A DNA stretch of 64,000 nt from Anaerolineales bacterium (GTDB lineage: Bacteria; Chloroflexota; Anaerolineae; Anaerolineales; UBA6663): contig JADZEK010000155.1 of assembly GCA_020850595.1 (NCBI GenBank), forward strand, positions 62,001 to 126,000, written 5' to 3'. The translations under genes and the position numbers were made by a program. A model generated the notes under the pieces. The model ran no database searches and had not been told where the DNA came from. It was given only the letters and a program-made list of their open reading frames with translations. This document shows, piece after piece, positions 57,089 through 64,000 of this stretch; the stretch's first letter is position 1, and each line of letters begins with the position of its first letter.

Positions 57089-58573
57089 ATGTCTCGCTCA
57101 TCCCAGTGGCTGCCGGTTGGGTTGATTGCCGCCCTCATGCTGGCGATCGGGGTGGGGGCCATCGGCGGGTCGTGGTGGTACACCACCAGCCGCCTCCAGG
57201 CCGCGCGGGCCTTGGGCGTCTTCTCCTCCCCGGCGGAAGGGATGCGGGCGCTGACCGAGGCCGATTACGTCGGCCTCCAAGAAGTGCAAATCCGCGCGGC
57301 TCAAGAAACAACAGCCCTCGGCGGCGGGCCGCACGTCTGGTTTGTCACAGTCTGCGTCTGGGCCGAGGCCCGCGCCGATGGCTCGCCCGTTGGCAACCAG
57401 GCGCATGACTTTGATTTCGGCGGGAGCTACTTCGTGAACGTGAGCGACGGCTGGGTGCTGCTGCCGGAGAGCGCGCAGCCGCTGTTCGTCGCCTTCTGGA
57501 TGCCGCTCTTCGACCTGGCGGGTGATGACCGCGTGGCCCCGGTGGCTGACTCGCCCGGCCTGCCTACCCGCTCCTGCGTCCGGGCCGACTATCCGCCGCT
57601 GGAGCCGGGCGCGCCGCGCGCGGTGGCCGCCGGCGCGCAGCCCGTGATCGTGGACACCGACATGGCTGCCGACGACTGGCTGGCGATCCTGTACCTGCTG
57701 GGCCGCTCGGATGTTGACCTCCAGGCGATCACGGTCACTGGGGCGGGCGAGGCCCGCTGCGCGGCGGGCACCCGCAACGCCCTCAACCTGCTGGCGCTGG
57801 CGGGCCGGCCGGAGATCCCGGTGGCCTGTGGGCGCGAGACGCCGCTATTCGGCGACCATGCCTTTCCCCTCGACTGGCGCGACCGCGTGGATAGCCTGCT
57901 CGGCCTGGCGCTGCCCGAGAACAGCGCGGAGCCGGCGAGCGAGACCGCCGTCGCGCTGTTGCGCCGCCTCATTGCGGCGTCGCCTCAGCCGGTGCACCTC
58001 GTTACCCTGGGGCCGCTGACCAACGTGGGTGAGTTGCTGGAAGCGGACCCGAGCCTGGTGACGAATTTGGAGATGATCACGGTGATGGGCGGCGCGGTGA
58101 AGGTCGGCGGCAACGTCGGGCCGTCGTCTGACATCAACAACAAAGTCGCCGAGTGGAACATCTACGTGGACCCCCACGCCGCGGCGCTGGTCTTGGCCTC
58201 CGGCGCGCCGGTGACGCTGGCGCCGCTGGACGCGACCAACACCGTGCCGCTGACGACGGATTTTCTGAACCGGCTGCGGTATGATCGCGCCACGCCGGTG
58301 GCCGAGTTCGTGTACCGCGTGCTATCCGCCCAGGGCGATACTATTCGCCGCGGGGGTTACTACTTCTGGGACCCGCTGGCGGCGGCCCTCGCCACCGACG
58401 CCGGCCTGGCGACGGTGCAGGAGCTATCCTTAACCGTAGTCGAAGAAGAAGGGGCCGAAAGCGGGCGCACCGTGGAGAGCGCGAGCGGGGCCGGCGTGCA
58501 AGTGGCGCTGGCGGCCGACCGCGCGCGCTTTGAGACGCTCTTCTTGGATGCCATCAACGGCCGTAAACCGTAG
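57089..58573 (+). CDS. Membrane-anchored inosine-uridine nucleoside hydrolase
   Basis: A 494-residue protein. It has an N-terminal membrane helix (LPVGLIAALMLAIGVGAIGG, about 8-28), an extra extracytoplasmic region of about 150 residues, then the nucleoside hydrolase domain from 184. The calcium-binding cluster is VIVDTDMAADDWLAIL (Asp189, Asp191, Asp195, Asp196), with EWNIYVDPHAAALVL supplying the last aspartate and VMGGAVKVGGN and LGPLTNVGEL typical. It would hydrolyse nucleosides outside the cytoplasm, useful for scavenging. The N-terminal extra domain has no recognised family. Confidence 0.88.
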   Translation: MSRSSQWLPVGLIAALMLAIGVGAIGGSWWYTTSRLQAARALGVFSSPAEGMRALTEADYVGLQEVQIRAAQETTALGGGPHVWFVTVCVWAEARADGSPVGNQAHDFDFGGSYFVNVSDGWVLLPESAQPLFVAFWMPLFDLAGDDRVAPVADSPGLPTRSCVRADYPPLEPGAPRAVAAGAQPVIVDTDMAADDWLAILYLLGRSDVDLQAITVTGAGEARCAAGTRNALNLLALAGRPEIPVACGRETPLFGDHAFPLDWRDRVDSLLGLALPENSAEPASETAVALLRRLIAASPQPVHLVTLGPLTNVGELLEADPSLVTNLEMITVMGGAVKVGGNVGPSSDINNKVAEWNIYVDPHAAALVLASGAPVTLAPLDATNTVPLTTDFLNRLRYDRATPVAEFVYRVLSAQGDTIRRGGYYFWDPLAAALATDAGLATVQELSLTVVEEEGAESGRTVESASGAGVQVALAADRARFETLFLDAINGRKP

Positions 58574-58581
58574 CGTGGGGG

Positions 58582-58606
58582 GAGGCCGTCCCGCCTCTTT
58601 CTTTAT
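58582..58606 (+). terminator. Weak intrinsic terminator
   Basis: GAGGC-CGTCCC-GCCTC followed by TTTCTTTAT. Short stem, but a good pyrimidine run; it lies between convergent genes. Confidence 0.45.
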
Positions 58607-58620
58607 CTCTTTTCTCTGTC

Positions 58621-59391
58621 CTACGCCTTCACCGCCCGCGTGGCGATATATGTCGGCATGTGCTTCGCCAGCGGGTGGCCGTGCATGTAGTCTTCATACA
58701 TGGCGACCAAATGCAGCCCGGCGTCGAGCTGCCCGCCGACTAAATCCGTCAGCGTGTGGCCCCACTCCAGCGGCACACGCTCCGCTTGCAGCCGCGCCAG
58801 CAGCGCGGGCGGCATCTGCTCCAGGTCGCTGTAGGGCAAGCTGTGGCGCACGCTAAGCTCGCCCCGGTCGCCGGCCTCGTAGTCGAAGATGAAGAAGGCC
58901 GGGTTCATAAACCCCGCCAGCAGCGCGCCGCCGCGCCGCAGCACCCGCGCCGCCTCGCGCCACACCGGCCGCGCGTCCGGCACGAACAGGTTCGACACCG
59001 GATGCACGATCAGGTCAAACGCGGCGTCGGCCAGCGCCGTCAGCGCGCGCATGTCGCCCTCAACCGTCGTCAGCGCCAGCCCCTCGCGCTCGGCCACCAG
59101 CCGGTCTTGAGCCAACTGCCTCGGCGAGTTGTCGTAGACGGTGACGTTCGCGCCCGCCGCCGCCAGCACCGGCCCCTGCTGCCCGCCGCCCGAGGCCAGG
59201 CACAACACATCGAGCCCGCGCAGGTCGGCCGGGAACCAATCGCGCGGGACGGGCTGCTGCTCGGTGAGCACAATCTGCCACTCGCCGCGCCGCGCCGCCG
59301 CAATCACCTCCGGCGTCACCGGCACCGTCCACACGTTGCCGTGCTCCACCTGATGGTCCCACGCCCGCCGGTTAAAGTCACGAATGTCCAT
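58621..59391 (-). CDS. SAM-dependent class I methyltransferase
   Basis: A 256-residue class I methyltransferase. Motif [21 protein letters not shown], post-[16 protein letters not shown], motif II-type [14 protein letters not shown]. The N-terminal [20 protein letters not shown] is typical of a broad bacterial methyltransferase group. The acceptor is unknown. It is separated by heptamer repeats from the next gene upstream. Confidence 0.85.
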   Translation of the reverse strand: MDIRDFNRRAWDHQVEHGNVWTVPVTPEVIAAARRGEWQIVLTEQQPVPRDWFPADLRGLDVLCLASGGGQQGPVLAAAGANVTVYDNSPRQLAQDRLVAEREGLALTTVEGDMRALTALADAAFDLIVHPVSNLFVPDARPVWREAARVLRRGGALLAGFMNPAFFIFDYEAGDRGELSVRHSLPYSDLEQMPPALLARLQAERVPLEWGHTLTDLVGGQLDAGLHLVAMYEDYMHGHPLAKHMPTYIATRAVKA

Positions 59392-59436
59392 CAGCTAGAG
59401 AAAAAGACAGCGAACCAGAAACAGGACTGACCAACA

Positions 59437-59478
59437 ACACCCACCTCCGACCTCCCACCCCTCACCTCCCACTTCCCC
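59437..59478. repeat. Tandem heptamers (TNGGAGG on the minus strand)
   Basis: On the minus strand units TGGGAGG, TGAGGGG, TGGGAGG, TCGGAGG (59471-59444) in exact 7-bp phase, with degenerate units on both sides (59437 and 59478). It starts 12 bases beyond the stop of the 59483 gene. Confidence 0.7.
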
Positions 59479-59482
59479 AGCC

Positions 59483-61285
59483 CTACCTCGAAGTCATGCT
59501 GTGCAGGCCCTTGCTGGCCGTGTTCATCGCCCCGGCCTGGAAGTAGGTTTGCAGGAACGCGTCCGGGTCGGCGTCGAGCAGCGCCAGCGCCTCTTCGGCC
59601 TCCGTCCACGGCGGCAGCGGGCTTTCGCCGTAGCCCATGCGCGCGGCGATTATGCTCAGCCGGAACAACCCCAGCCCCTCGGCCGCGTCGTCGGCCGCGC
59701 GCTCCTCGGCGTAGCTCGCCAGGTCGGCCACGAGGCAGGCGCGCATCTCGGCCAACAGGTCGGCGCGCGCCGCCGCCTGGGGGTACTCGGCCAGCATCCC
59801 GGCCAAATTCGTTTCGCGCAGGTGCAGCGCATAGGCCTGGGCGCGGCGGCGCAGGCGGCCCAGGTCGAGCAGGGTGCGCTCGAAGCTCAGCCGCAGCGCC
59901 GCGGGCACTTGCGGCAAGAGTTGCCCGCCCAGCGCCTCGGCCTCCGCGAAGGCCTCGGCCGCCAGGCGCGCCCGCAGCTCAATGTCCTCGCGCAGCCACG
60001 GGTCGTCCTCGGTGTAGAACTCGTAGGCCCGCAGGAAGATCGTGGCGCGCGTGCTGCACCAGCTCGGCGTGCGGCACGGCATCCCGCGGATGCGGGCGGC
60101 GCTCAGGGCGTGGTCCACGCGGCTGCGGCCGATCTGGCGCACGTACCAGGTCACGTCCCACGGGAAGAGTTCCATCCCCCGGCTGGTCAACTGCCAGAAG
60201 CGCTGCATCCCCGGCCCAGCCGCCCCGTAGGGCGCGGCCAGCGCCGTCAGGGCCTCGGCCTCGGTGATGTTCGGGTTGGCGAGGAACAGCGCCGTCATGC
60301 GCAGGTTGGGGTCTTCGCGGTCAGGGTCGAGGCCGTAATACTCCTTGATGCCCGTCACCCCCGGCGCGGCGGCGATGGCCCGCAAGCCGCGCAGCGTGAC
60401 GAGCGGGTGCGCCAGATGCAGCAGCGGCTCTTGCTCCTCGCACGGGCCACTCAGCCAATACTCCACCACCACCGGCAGGCCGTGGTCGGCGGCGATGGCG
60501 GCTGTGTTCTTCAGCCAGCGGTCGGCCGGCTGCGCGCCCATCACCTCGGCCACGTTGCAGTGGATCGCCAGTCCCAAACGGCTGGCGGGCAGGCGCGGCA
60601 CGCAGGCATACACCTGCCCGGCCGAAAGCTCCCACGGCTCCCACCACAGCCGGCCGTCGGGGCGGTGCTTTTGCCACGCCACGGCCAGCCCATCCAGGAA
60701 CTGGGGCAGGCGCTCGTGCAGCGGCTTGCCCAGGCAGCGCGGGCACGGCCCAAACTCGCTGCACAGCCAGGCGTCCTGGTCATAGGTGTAGACCAATATG
60801 TCGTCCACCTCCGGGAAGTCGGCGGCGAACTGGTCGAGCAGCAGTTGGTAGCGCATGAGCACGTCCGGGTCCGAGATGCAGTTGGGCGGGCCGTCGCCGT
60901 AGCGCATGTGGTTGTTGTAGGGCGCGCCGAAGTGAAAGATCGTGCGCAGCCCCAGCCGGTGGCAGGCGGCCGAGCGCTCGGCCACGTCTTGCCGGCGCGC
61001 GGCGCGGCGCTCGGCTGACGGGTCGCAGTTGAGGGGCACCACCTGTGGGTAGCGCGCCGCCAGGTCGGGCGGCAGCTCCACCACGTCTTCTAAGTTCAGC
61101 ACCTCATCGTCCGGCCGCGGCCCCCAGGCGATGTTGACCTGGATGGTGTTGAAGCCCGCGTCCTTGAGGCGCTGCAAGTTCGCGTCGGTCCACGGCACCA
61201 CGCGCCAATATTTGAACGGCTCGCCTGAGTTGGGGTTGCCCAGTTGGCCGACGCGCACTTGAAAGAGGGAGAGATTGGTCGTCAT
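59483..61285 (-). CDS. TIM-barrel hydrolase-like protein of unknown specificity
   Basis: A 600-residue protein. The first 350 residues look like a glycosidase barrel: LQRLKDAGFNTIQVNIAWGP, IFHFGAPYNNHMRYGDGPP, DDILVYTYDQDAWLCSEFGP with an acidic pair, and WWEPWELSAGQV with carboxylates at a strand end. A CxxC (CPRC) follows the acidic pair. The second half is helical (DLGRLRRRAQAYALHLRETN). I do not recognise a GH family with confidence; GH20-like or agarase-like barrels are possible. No signal peptide, so it would act in the cytoplasm. Confidence 0.6.
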   Translation of the reverse strand: MTTNLSLFQVRVGQLGNPNSGEPFKYWRVVPWTDANLQRLKDAGFNTIQVNIAWGPRPDDEVLNLEDVVELPPDLAARYPQVVPLNCDPSAERRAARRQDVAERSAACHRLGLRTIFHFGAPYNNHMRYGDGPPNCISDPDVLMRYQLLLDQFAADFPEVDDILVYTYDQDAWLCSEFGPCPRCLGKPLHERLPQFLDGLAVAWQKHRPDGRLWWEPWELSAGQVYACVPRLPASRLGLAIHCNVAEVMGAQPADRWLKNTAAIAADHGLPVVVEYWLSGPCEEQEPLLHLAHPLVTLRGLRAIAAAPGVTGIKEYYGLDPDREDPNLRMTALFLANPNITEAEALTALAAPYGAAGPGMQRFWQLTSRGMELFPWDVTWYVRQIGRSRVDHALSAARIRGMPCRTPSWCSTRATIFLRAYEFYTEDDPWLREDIELRARLAAEAFAEAEALGGQLLPQVPAALRLSFERTLLDLGRLRRRAQAYALHLRETNLAGMLAEYPQAAARADLLAEMRACLVADLASYAEERAADDAAEGLGLFRLSIIAARMGYGESPLPPWTEAEEALALLDADPDAFLQTYFQAGAMNTASKGLHSMTSR

Positions 61286-61311
61286 CGCAGTTTGACCTTA
61301 AGAGGGGAAGT

Positions 61312-61326
61312 GCGGCGGAGCGCCGC
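61312..61326. repeat. Small hairpin GCGGCG-GAG-CGCCGC
   Basis: A perfect 6-bp stem between the APH kinase stop and the barrel protein start, both on the minus strand. No T run. It might slow transcription or be incidental. Confidence 0.3.
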
Positions 61327-61366
61327 CGCGCTAGACGTACAGGGGACAGTATGCTCGGTTTTTGGG

Positions 61367-62359
61367 CTAGGGGGCCAGAGCTTGTGCGGCGATGCGCGCC
61401 AATTCGTCGCCGTTCAACTCCAGCCACGCTGCCGACTCCTGCGCCTGGCGCAGATACTCCGCCGCCAGCTCGCCGTCGCGCGCCGCCAGCGCCGGCTCCA
61501 GCCGCAGCAGCGTCACGGCCATGTCGCGCAGACGGATGAGCCAGGGCAGCGCCTTCACCTCGGCCCCCGTCAGCCGCTGTACCCGGCCATAGCCCCGGCA
61601 GTAGGCCCGCGCCGCGGGCCAGGGCTGGTCGCTCTCCCACCAACGCATGGTGTACTTCAGCGCCGCGCCCACGTCCAGCGCGCGCCAGTCCGGCCCGGCA
61701 AACTCAAAGTCGAGCACACCGGTCACGCGGCCATCGCGCATCAGCACGTTGCTGGCGTCGTAATCGTGATGCACCACCTGCCAGGGCAGGGCGCTCGCCT
61801 CGCGGGCGGCCCAGTCGCTAAGGGCCGCGTGCTCGGCCCGCCACCACGCCGGCCGCGCCGCGTGCTCGAGCGTGGGCGGCAAGCCGGCCTGCTCCGGCGT
61901 CAGGTCGGTCAGCGCCGCCCGTTGGCGAATCATGTCTCGGCAGGGCAGCAGGCCGGGCGTCAGCGGCGTCTCATAGCGCGCCAGCGCCTGGTGCAGTTGC
62001 GCGTGCGCTTCACCCAACGCCTCCACTTCGGCGGGCCGCGTGTGGTCGGCGCGCCGGCCGGGCAGGTAGGGGGCCAGCGTGGCCCAGCCCTGCGGCGTGG
62101 CGAGCAGCGCGTCGCCGGCCCGCGTGGGCGCCGCCGCCGGGATCGTAAAGGGCAGGCCCTGCGCCGCCAGCCACGTCAGCAGCGCCTGCTCGGAGCGCAG
62201 CGCGGCCTCGTCCGCGACCCGGTAGGTCTTGAACAAGAACTCGCCCGCGCCGGTGCGCACGCCCACGGCGCGGTTGTTCCGCCCCTGCGCCGGCAGATCG
62301 AACAGCGCCACCGGCGGCACGAGTGCGTATGCGCCCAACACGGTCTCTAGGTCGTCCAT
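61367..62359 (-). CDS. APH-fold phosphotransferase, homoserine kinase type II-like
   Basis: A 330-residue APH-superfamily kinase. N-lobe lysine in EFLFKTYRV, catalytic loop VVHHDYDASNVLM (His, Asp, Asn), metal aspartate in VTGVLDFEFAGPDWRALD. This order resembles ThrB2/choline kinase-like proteins. A classical thrB is already present at 53124, so another substrate is likely. ATG 62359 was preferred to the upstream start at 62377. dcd lies 99 bases upstream on the same strand. Confidence 0.82.
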   Translation of the reverse strand: MDDLETVLGAYALVPPVALFDLPAQGRNNRAVGVRTGAGEFLFKTYRVADEAALRSEQALLTWLAAQGLPFTIPAAAPTRAGDALLATPQGWATLAPYLPGRRADHTRPAEVEALGEAHAQLHQALARYETPLTPGLLPCRDMIRQRAALTDLTPEQAGLPPTLEHAARPAWWRAEHAALSDWAAREASALPWQVVHHDYDASNVLMRDGRVTGVLDFEFAGPDWRALDVGAALKYTMRWWESDQPWPAARAYCRGYGRVQRLTGAEVKALPWLIRLRDMAVTLLRLEPALAARDGELAAEYLRQAQESAAWLELNGDELARIAAQALAP

Positions 62360-62458
62360 CGCTCGTCCATTAACCAAACACCGCCCGCAGAGCTGCCTGC
62401 CGGCGGTGTCTTATTCCTCCTCGTGCTCCCTTTTCCCCGTCGCTTTTCTCTCCGCCGC

Positions 62459-63013
62459 TCAAAGCTTTGGCAGCACAATCGTCTGCTGCTTCTGATACTT
62501 GCCCTTGCGGTCGGCGTAGGAGATGGTGCATTCCTCATCGCCCTCGAAGAACAGCACCTGCGCAATGCCTTCATTGCTGTACACCTTGGCCGGCAGCGGC
62601 GTGGTGTTGCTGATCTCCAGCGTCACGTAGCCCTCCCACTCCGGCTCGAAGGGCGTCACGTTCACGATCAACCCGCAGCGCGCATAGGAGCTTTTGCCCA
62701 GACAGATCGTCAGCACCCCCCGCGGGATGCGAAAGTACTCGACCGTGCGCGCCAGCACGAACGAGTTGGGCGGGATAATGCACACCTCGCCCTTGAAATC
62801 CACCATGCTCTTGGGGTCGAAGGCCTTGGGGTCCACCACCGCCGAGAAGACGTTGGTGAAAATTTTGTACTCATCGGCCACGCGGATGTCGTAGCCATAG
62901 GACGACACGCCGTACGAGATCACCCCGGCGCGCACCTGCCCGGCCTCGAACGGCTCAATCATCCGCTGCTCCTGCGCCATCTTCGTGATCCAATGATCGG
63001 GTTTGAGGCCCAT
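62459..63013 (-). CDS. dcd: dCTP deaminase
   Basis: A 184-residue trimeric deaminase converting dCTP to dUTP for thymidylate synthesis. [40 protein letters not shown], and [20 protein letters not shown] with the catalytic glutamate, then [20 protein letters not shown], are all typical. The length is normal. ATG 63013 is the family start. The FAH-family gene ends 40 bases upstream. Confidence 0.95.
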   Translation of the reverse strand: MGLKPDHWITKMAQEQRMIEPFEAGQVRAGVISYGVSSYGYDIRVADEYKIFTNVFSAVVDPKAFDPKSMVDFKGEVCIIPPNSFVLARTVEYFRIPRGVLTICLGKSSYARCGLIVNVTPFEPEWEGYVTLEISNTTPLPAKVYSNEGIAQVLFFEGDEECTISYADRKGKYQKQQTIVLPKL

Positions 63014-63053
63014 GCCGGCTCCTGGCAGTCAGTTCATAAAGCGCGTCAGCGAA

Positions 63054-63815
63054 CTACGCCTCGCGCACCACGGGATTGCGGAGCGCGCCGATGCCCTCGA
63101 TCTGCACCTCGACCACGTCGCCCGGTGCCAGCGGCTGGCCCCCGGCCGGCGTGCCCATCAAGATCAGGTCGCCGGCGTTCAGCGTCATGGCCGCCGACAC
63201 AAAGGCAATCACCTGCTCCACCGTGAAGAGCATGTCGTGCGTCGTCGCCATCTGGCGCGGCACGCCGTTCACGCTGCACCCCACCACCAGCTCGGTCGGG
63301 TCCACATGCGTGGCGATGGCCGGGCCAAGCGGCAGGAAGGTATCGAAATTGCTCGCGCGCGTCCAACTCTGGTCTACCTCGGCGATGTCGAGCGCGCTGA
63401 GCGCGTTGGCGCAGGTGTAGCCCAGGATGTGGGCGCGCGCCTCCTCCGGGCTGATCCAGCGGCCCGCGCGCCCGATGACGACCGCCAGCTCGGCCCCCGG
63501 CAGCACCTCGCGCGCGTGCGCCGGCAGCCGGATGGGCTGGTGCGCGCCGAGCAGCGCGCTGGGGGCCATCAGGCTGATGGCGGGCAGCTCCGGCGCGGCC
63601 AGCCCCAACTCGCGCAGCCGGTCGGCGAAGTTCACGCTCAGCGCGATGATCTTGCTCGGCGCGCAGGGCGGCAGCAGCACCACTTCGGCCAGTTGCGCCA
63701 CCGGCCCCCCGCGCGCGAAGTCGCCGAACACGTCGCCGGTGATCGCGCCGATCGTTTCCCCCTCCAGGTGGCCGTAGTGCGCGGCGTTGTCTTTTTGGTA
63801 GCGGACGAGGAACAT
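63054..63815 (-). CDS. Fumarylacetoacetate hydrolase family enzyme
   Basis: A 253-residue FAH-superfamily protein. VLLPPCAPSKIIALSVNFAD, the metal-binding AELAVVIGRAGRWISPEEAR (Glu), and LILMGTPAGGQPLAPGDVVEVQIEGIG are the family signatures, as in acylpyruvase or 2-hydroxyhepta-2,4-diene-1,7-dioate isomerase-like enzymes. Substrate uncertain: oxaloacetate decarboxylase/acylpyruvase activities are usual. TAAGAT about 35 bp upstream may be its -10. Confidence 0.87.
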   Translation of the reverse strand: MFLVRYQKDNAAHYGHLEGETIGAITGDVFGDFARGGPVAQLAEVVLLPPCAPSKIIALSVNFADRLRELGLAAPELPAISLMAPSALLGAHQPIRLPAHAREVLPGAELAVVIGRAGRWISPEEARAHILGYTCANALSALDIAEVDQSWTRASNFDTFLPLGPAIATHVDPTELVVGCSVNGVPRQMATTHDMLFTVEQVIAFVSAAMTLNAGDLILMGTPAGGQPLAPGDVVEVQIEGIGALRNPVVREA

Positions 63816-63892
63816 AAGCGCTGGGTGGTGGGCCGGGCTGGAAAGTGCCGTATCTTACCATCAAAGCCCGCCGCCCCGATGAGCGCGGCCCG

Positions 63893-64000
63893 TTACTTCT
63901 TCCGCGCCCAAATCAGGTCATATTCTACCTGCCAGCGCTGCGCCTCTACCGCCTCCAGCGGCAGTTCCCCCAGCAGCCGCCGAAACGCCGCCCGGCTAAA
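63893..64000 (-). CDS. C-terminal fragment of a gene cut by the window edge
   Basis: The last 35 codons before a TAA stop: FRRLLGELPLEAVEAQRWQV and EYDLIWARKK. The closing IWARKK resembles the C-terminal strand of many class I methyltransferases, but too little is seen for a call. It is on the same strand as the FAH and dcd genes, 78 bases before the FAH start. Confidence 0.45.
   Translation of the reverse strand, partial: FSRAAFRRLLGELPLEAVEAQRWQVEYDLIWARKK

Overview
The window is a high-GC, gene-dense bacterial chromosome segment, most likely from Chloroflexota (Anaerolineae or a neighbouring class). The evidence is its gene content. It has a STAND ATPase with the GGDYVSGD...GGDIVGRDK leader, a large REC-PAS-multi-GAF-HD-GYP signalling protein, a PMT-type glycosyltransferase with a long C-terminal beta region, secreted proteins carrying an LPLV-type motif, and an SCO1664/DUF3090/phosphatase cassette that I recall mainly from Actinobacteria and some Chloroflexota. 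This assignment is inference; no rRNA, tRNA or CRISPR array was seen.

Layout. 1-2470: a minus-strand operon of an APH-fold kinase, an MFS transporter and the start of a LarA-like gene. 2471-3447: a non-coding stretch holding a 569-bp MITE-like element. 3448-9371: acyl-CoA ligase overlapping a membrane GAF/HTH protein, homoserine dehydrogenase (hom), and a divergent MFS transporter. 9378-15030: small membrane proteins, a DtxR-like operator, the SCO1664-like/DUF3090/histidine-phosphatase cassette, rarA, and a HepT-MntA toxin-antitoxin pair wedged between two 50-bp copies of the rarA start. 15157-22587: the multi-GAF signalling protein, a trans-sulfuration PLP enzyme and the glycosyltransferase. 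22584-37619: mostly single metabolic enzymes (HAD, MBL, two alpha/beta hydrolases, aldehyde dehydrogenase, class III aminotransferase, squalene synthase, APH kinase, M28 peptidase), a second 200-bp MITE copy and a catalytically dead-looking dual-specificity phosphatase.

37762-50984: a secreted surface protein, the STAND/TPR ATPase, a secreted glycoside hydrolase, a TAP-like hydrolase lacking its nucleophile, a PPOX flavoprotein, a tungsten aldehyde oxidoreductase, an ArsR-SRPBCC pair, and small membrane and TPR proteins. 51141-54047: a thrC-nucleotidyltransferase-thrB operon preceded by three phased palindromes. 54093-64000: a PQQ-type lipoprotein dehydrogenase, a site-2 protease, a membrane-anchored nucleoside hydrolase, a methyltransferase, a TIM-barrel hydrolase-like protein, a third APH kinase, dcd, a FAH-family enzyme and a cut-off gene end.

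Together hom, thrC and thrB cover the aspartate-semialdehyde to threonine branch, and the PLP enzyme at 18554 draws on the same homoserine pool. The most unusual signals are in the DNA rather than the gene list: the TA cassette in a 50-bp direct repeat at rarA, the MITE with an 11-bp target duplication, four loci of exactly four tandem heptamers just after stop codons, and the three 20-bp-phased palindromes before thrC.
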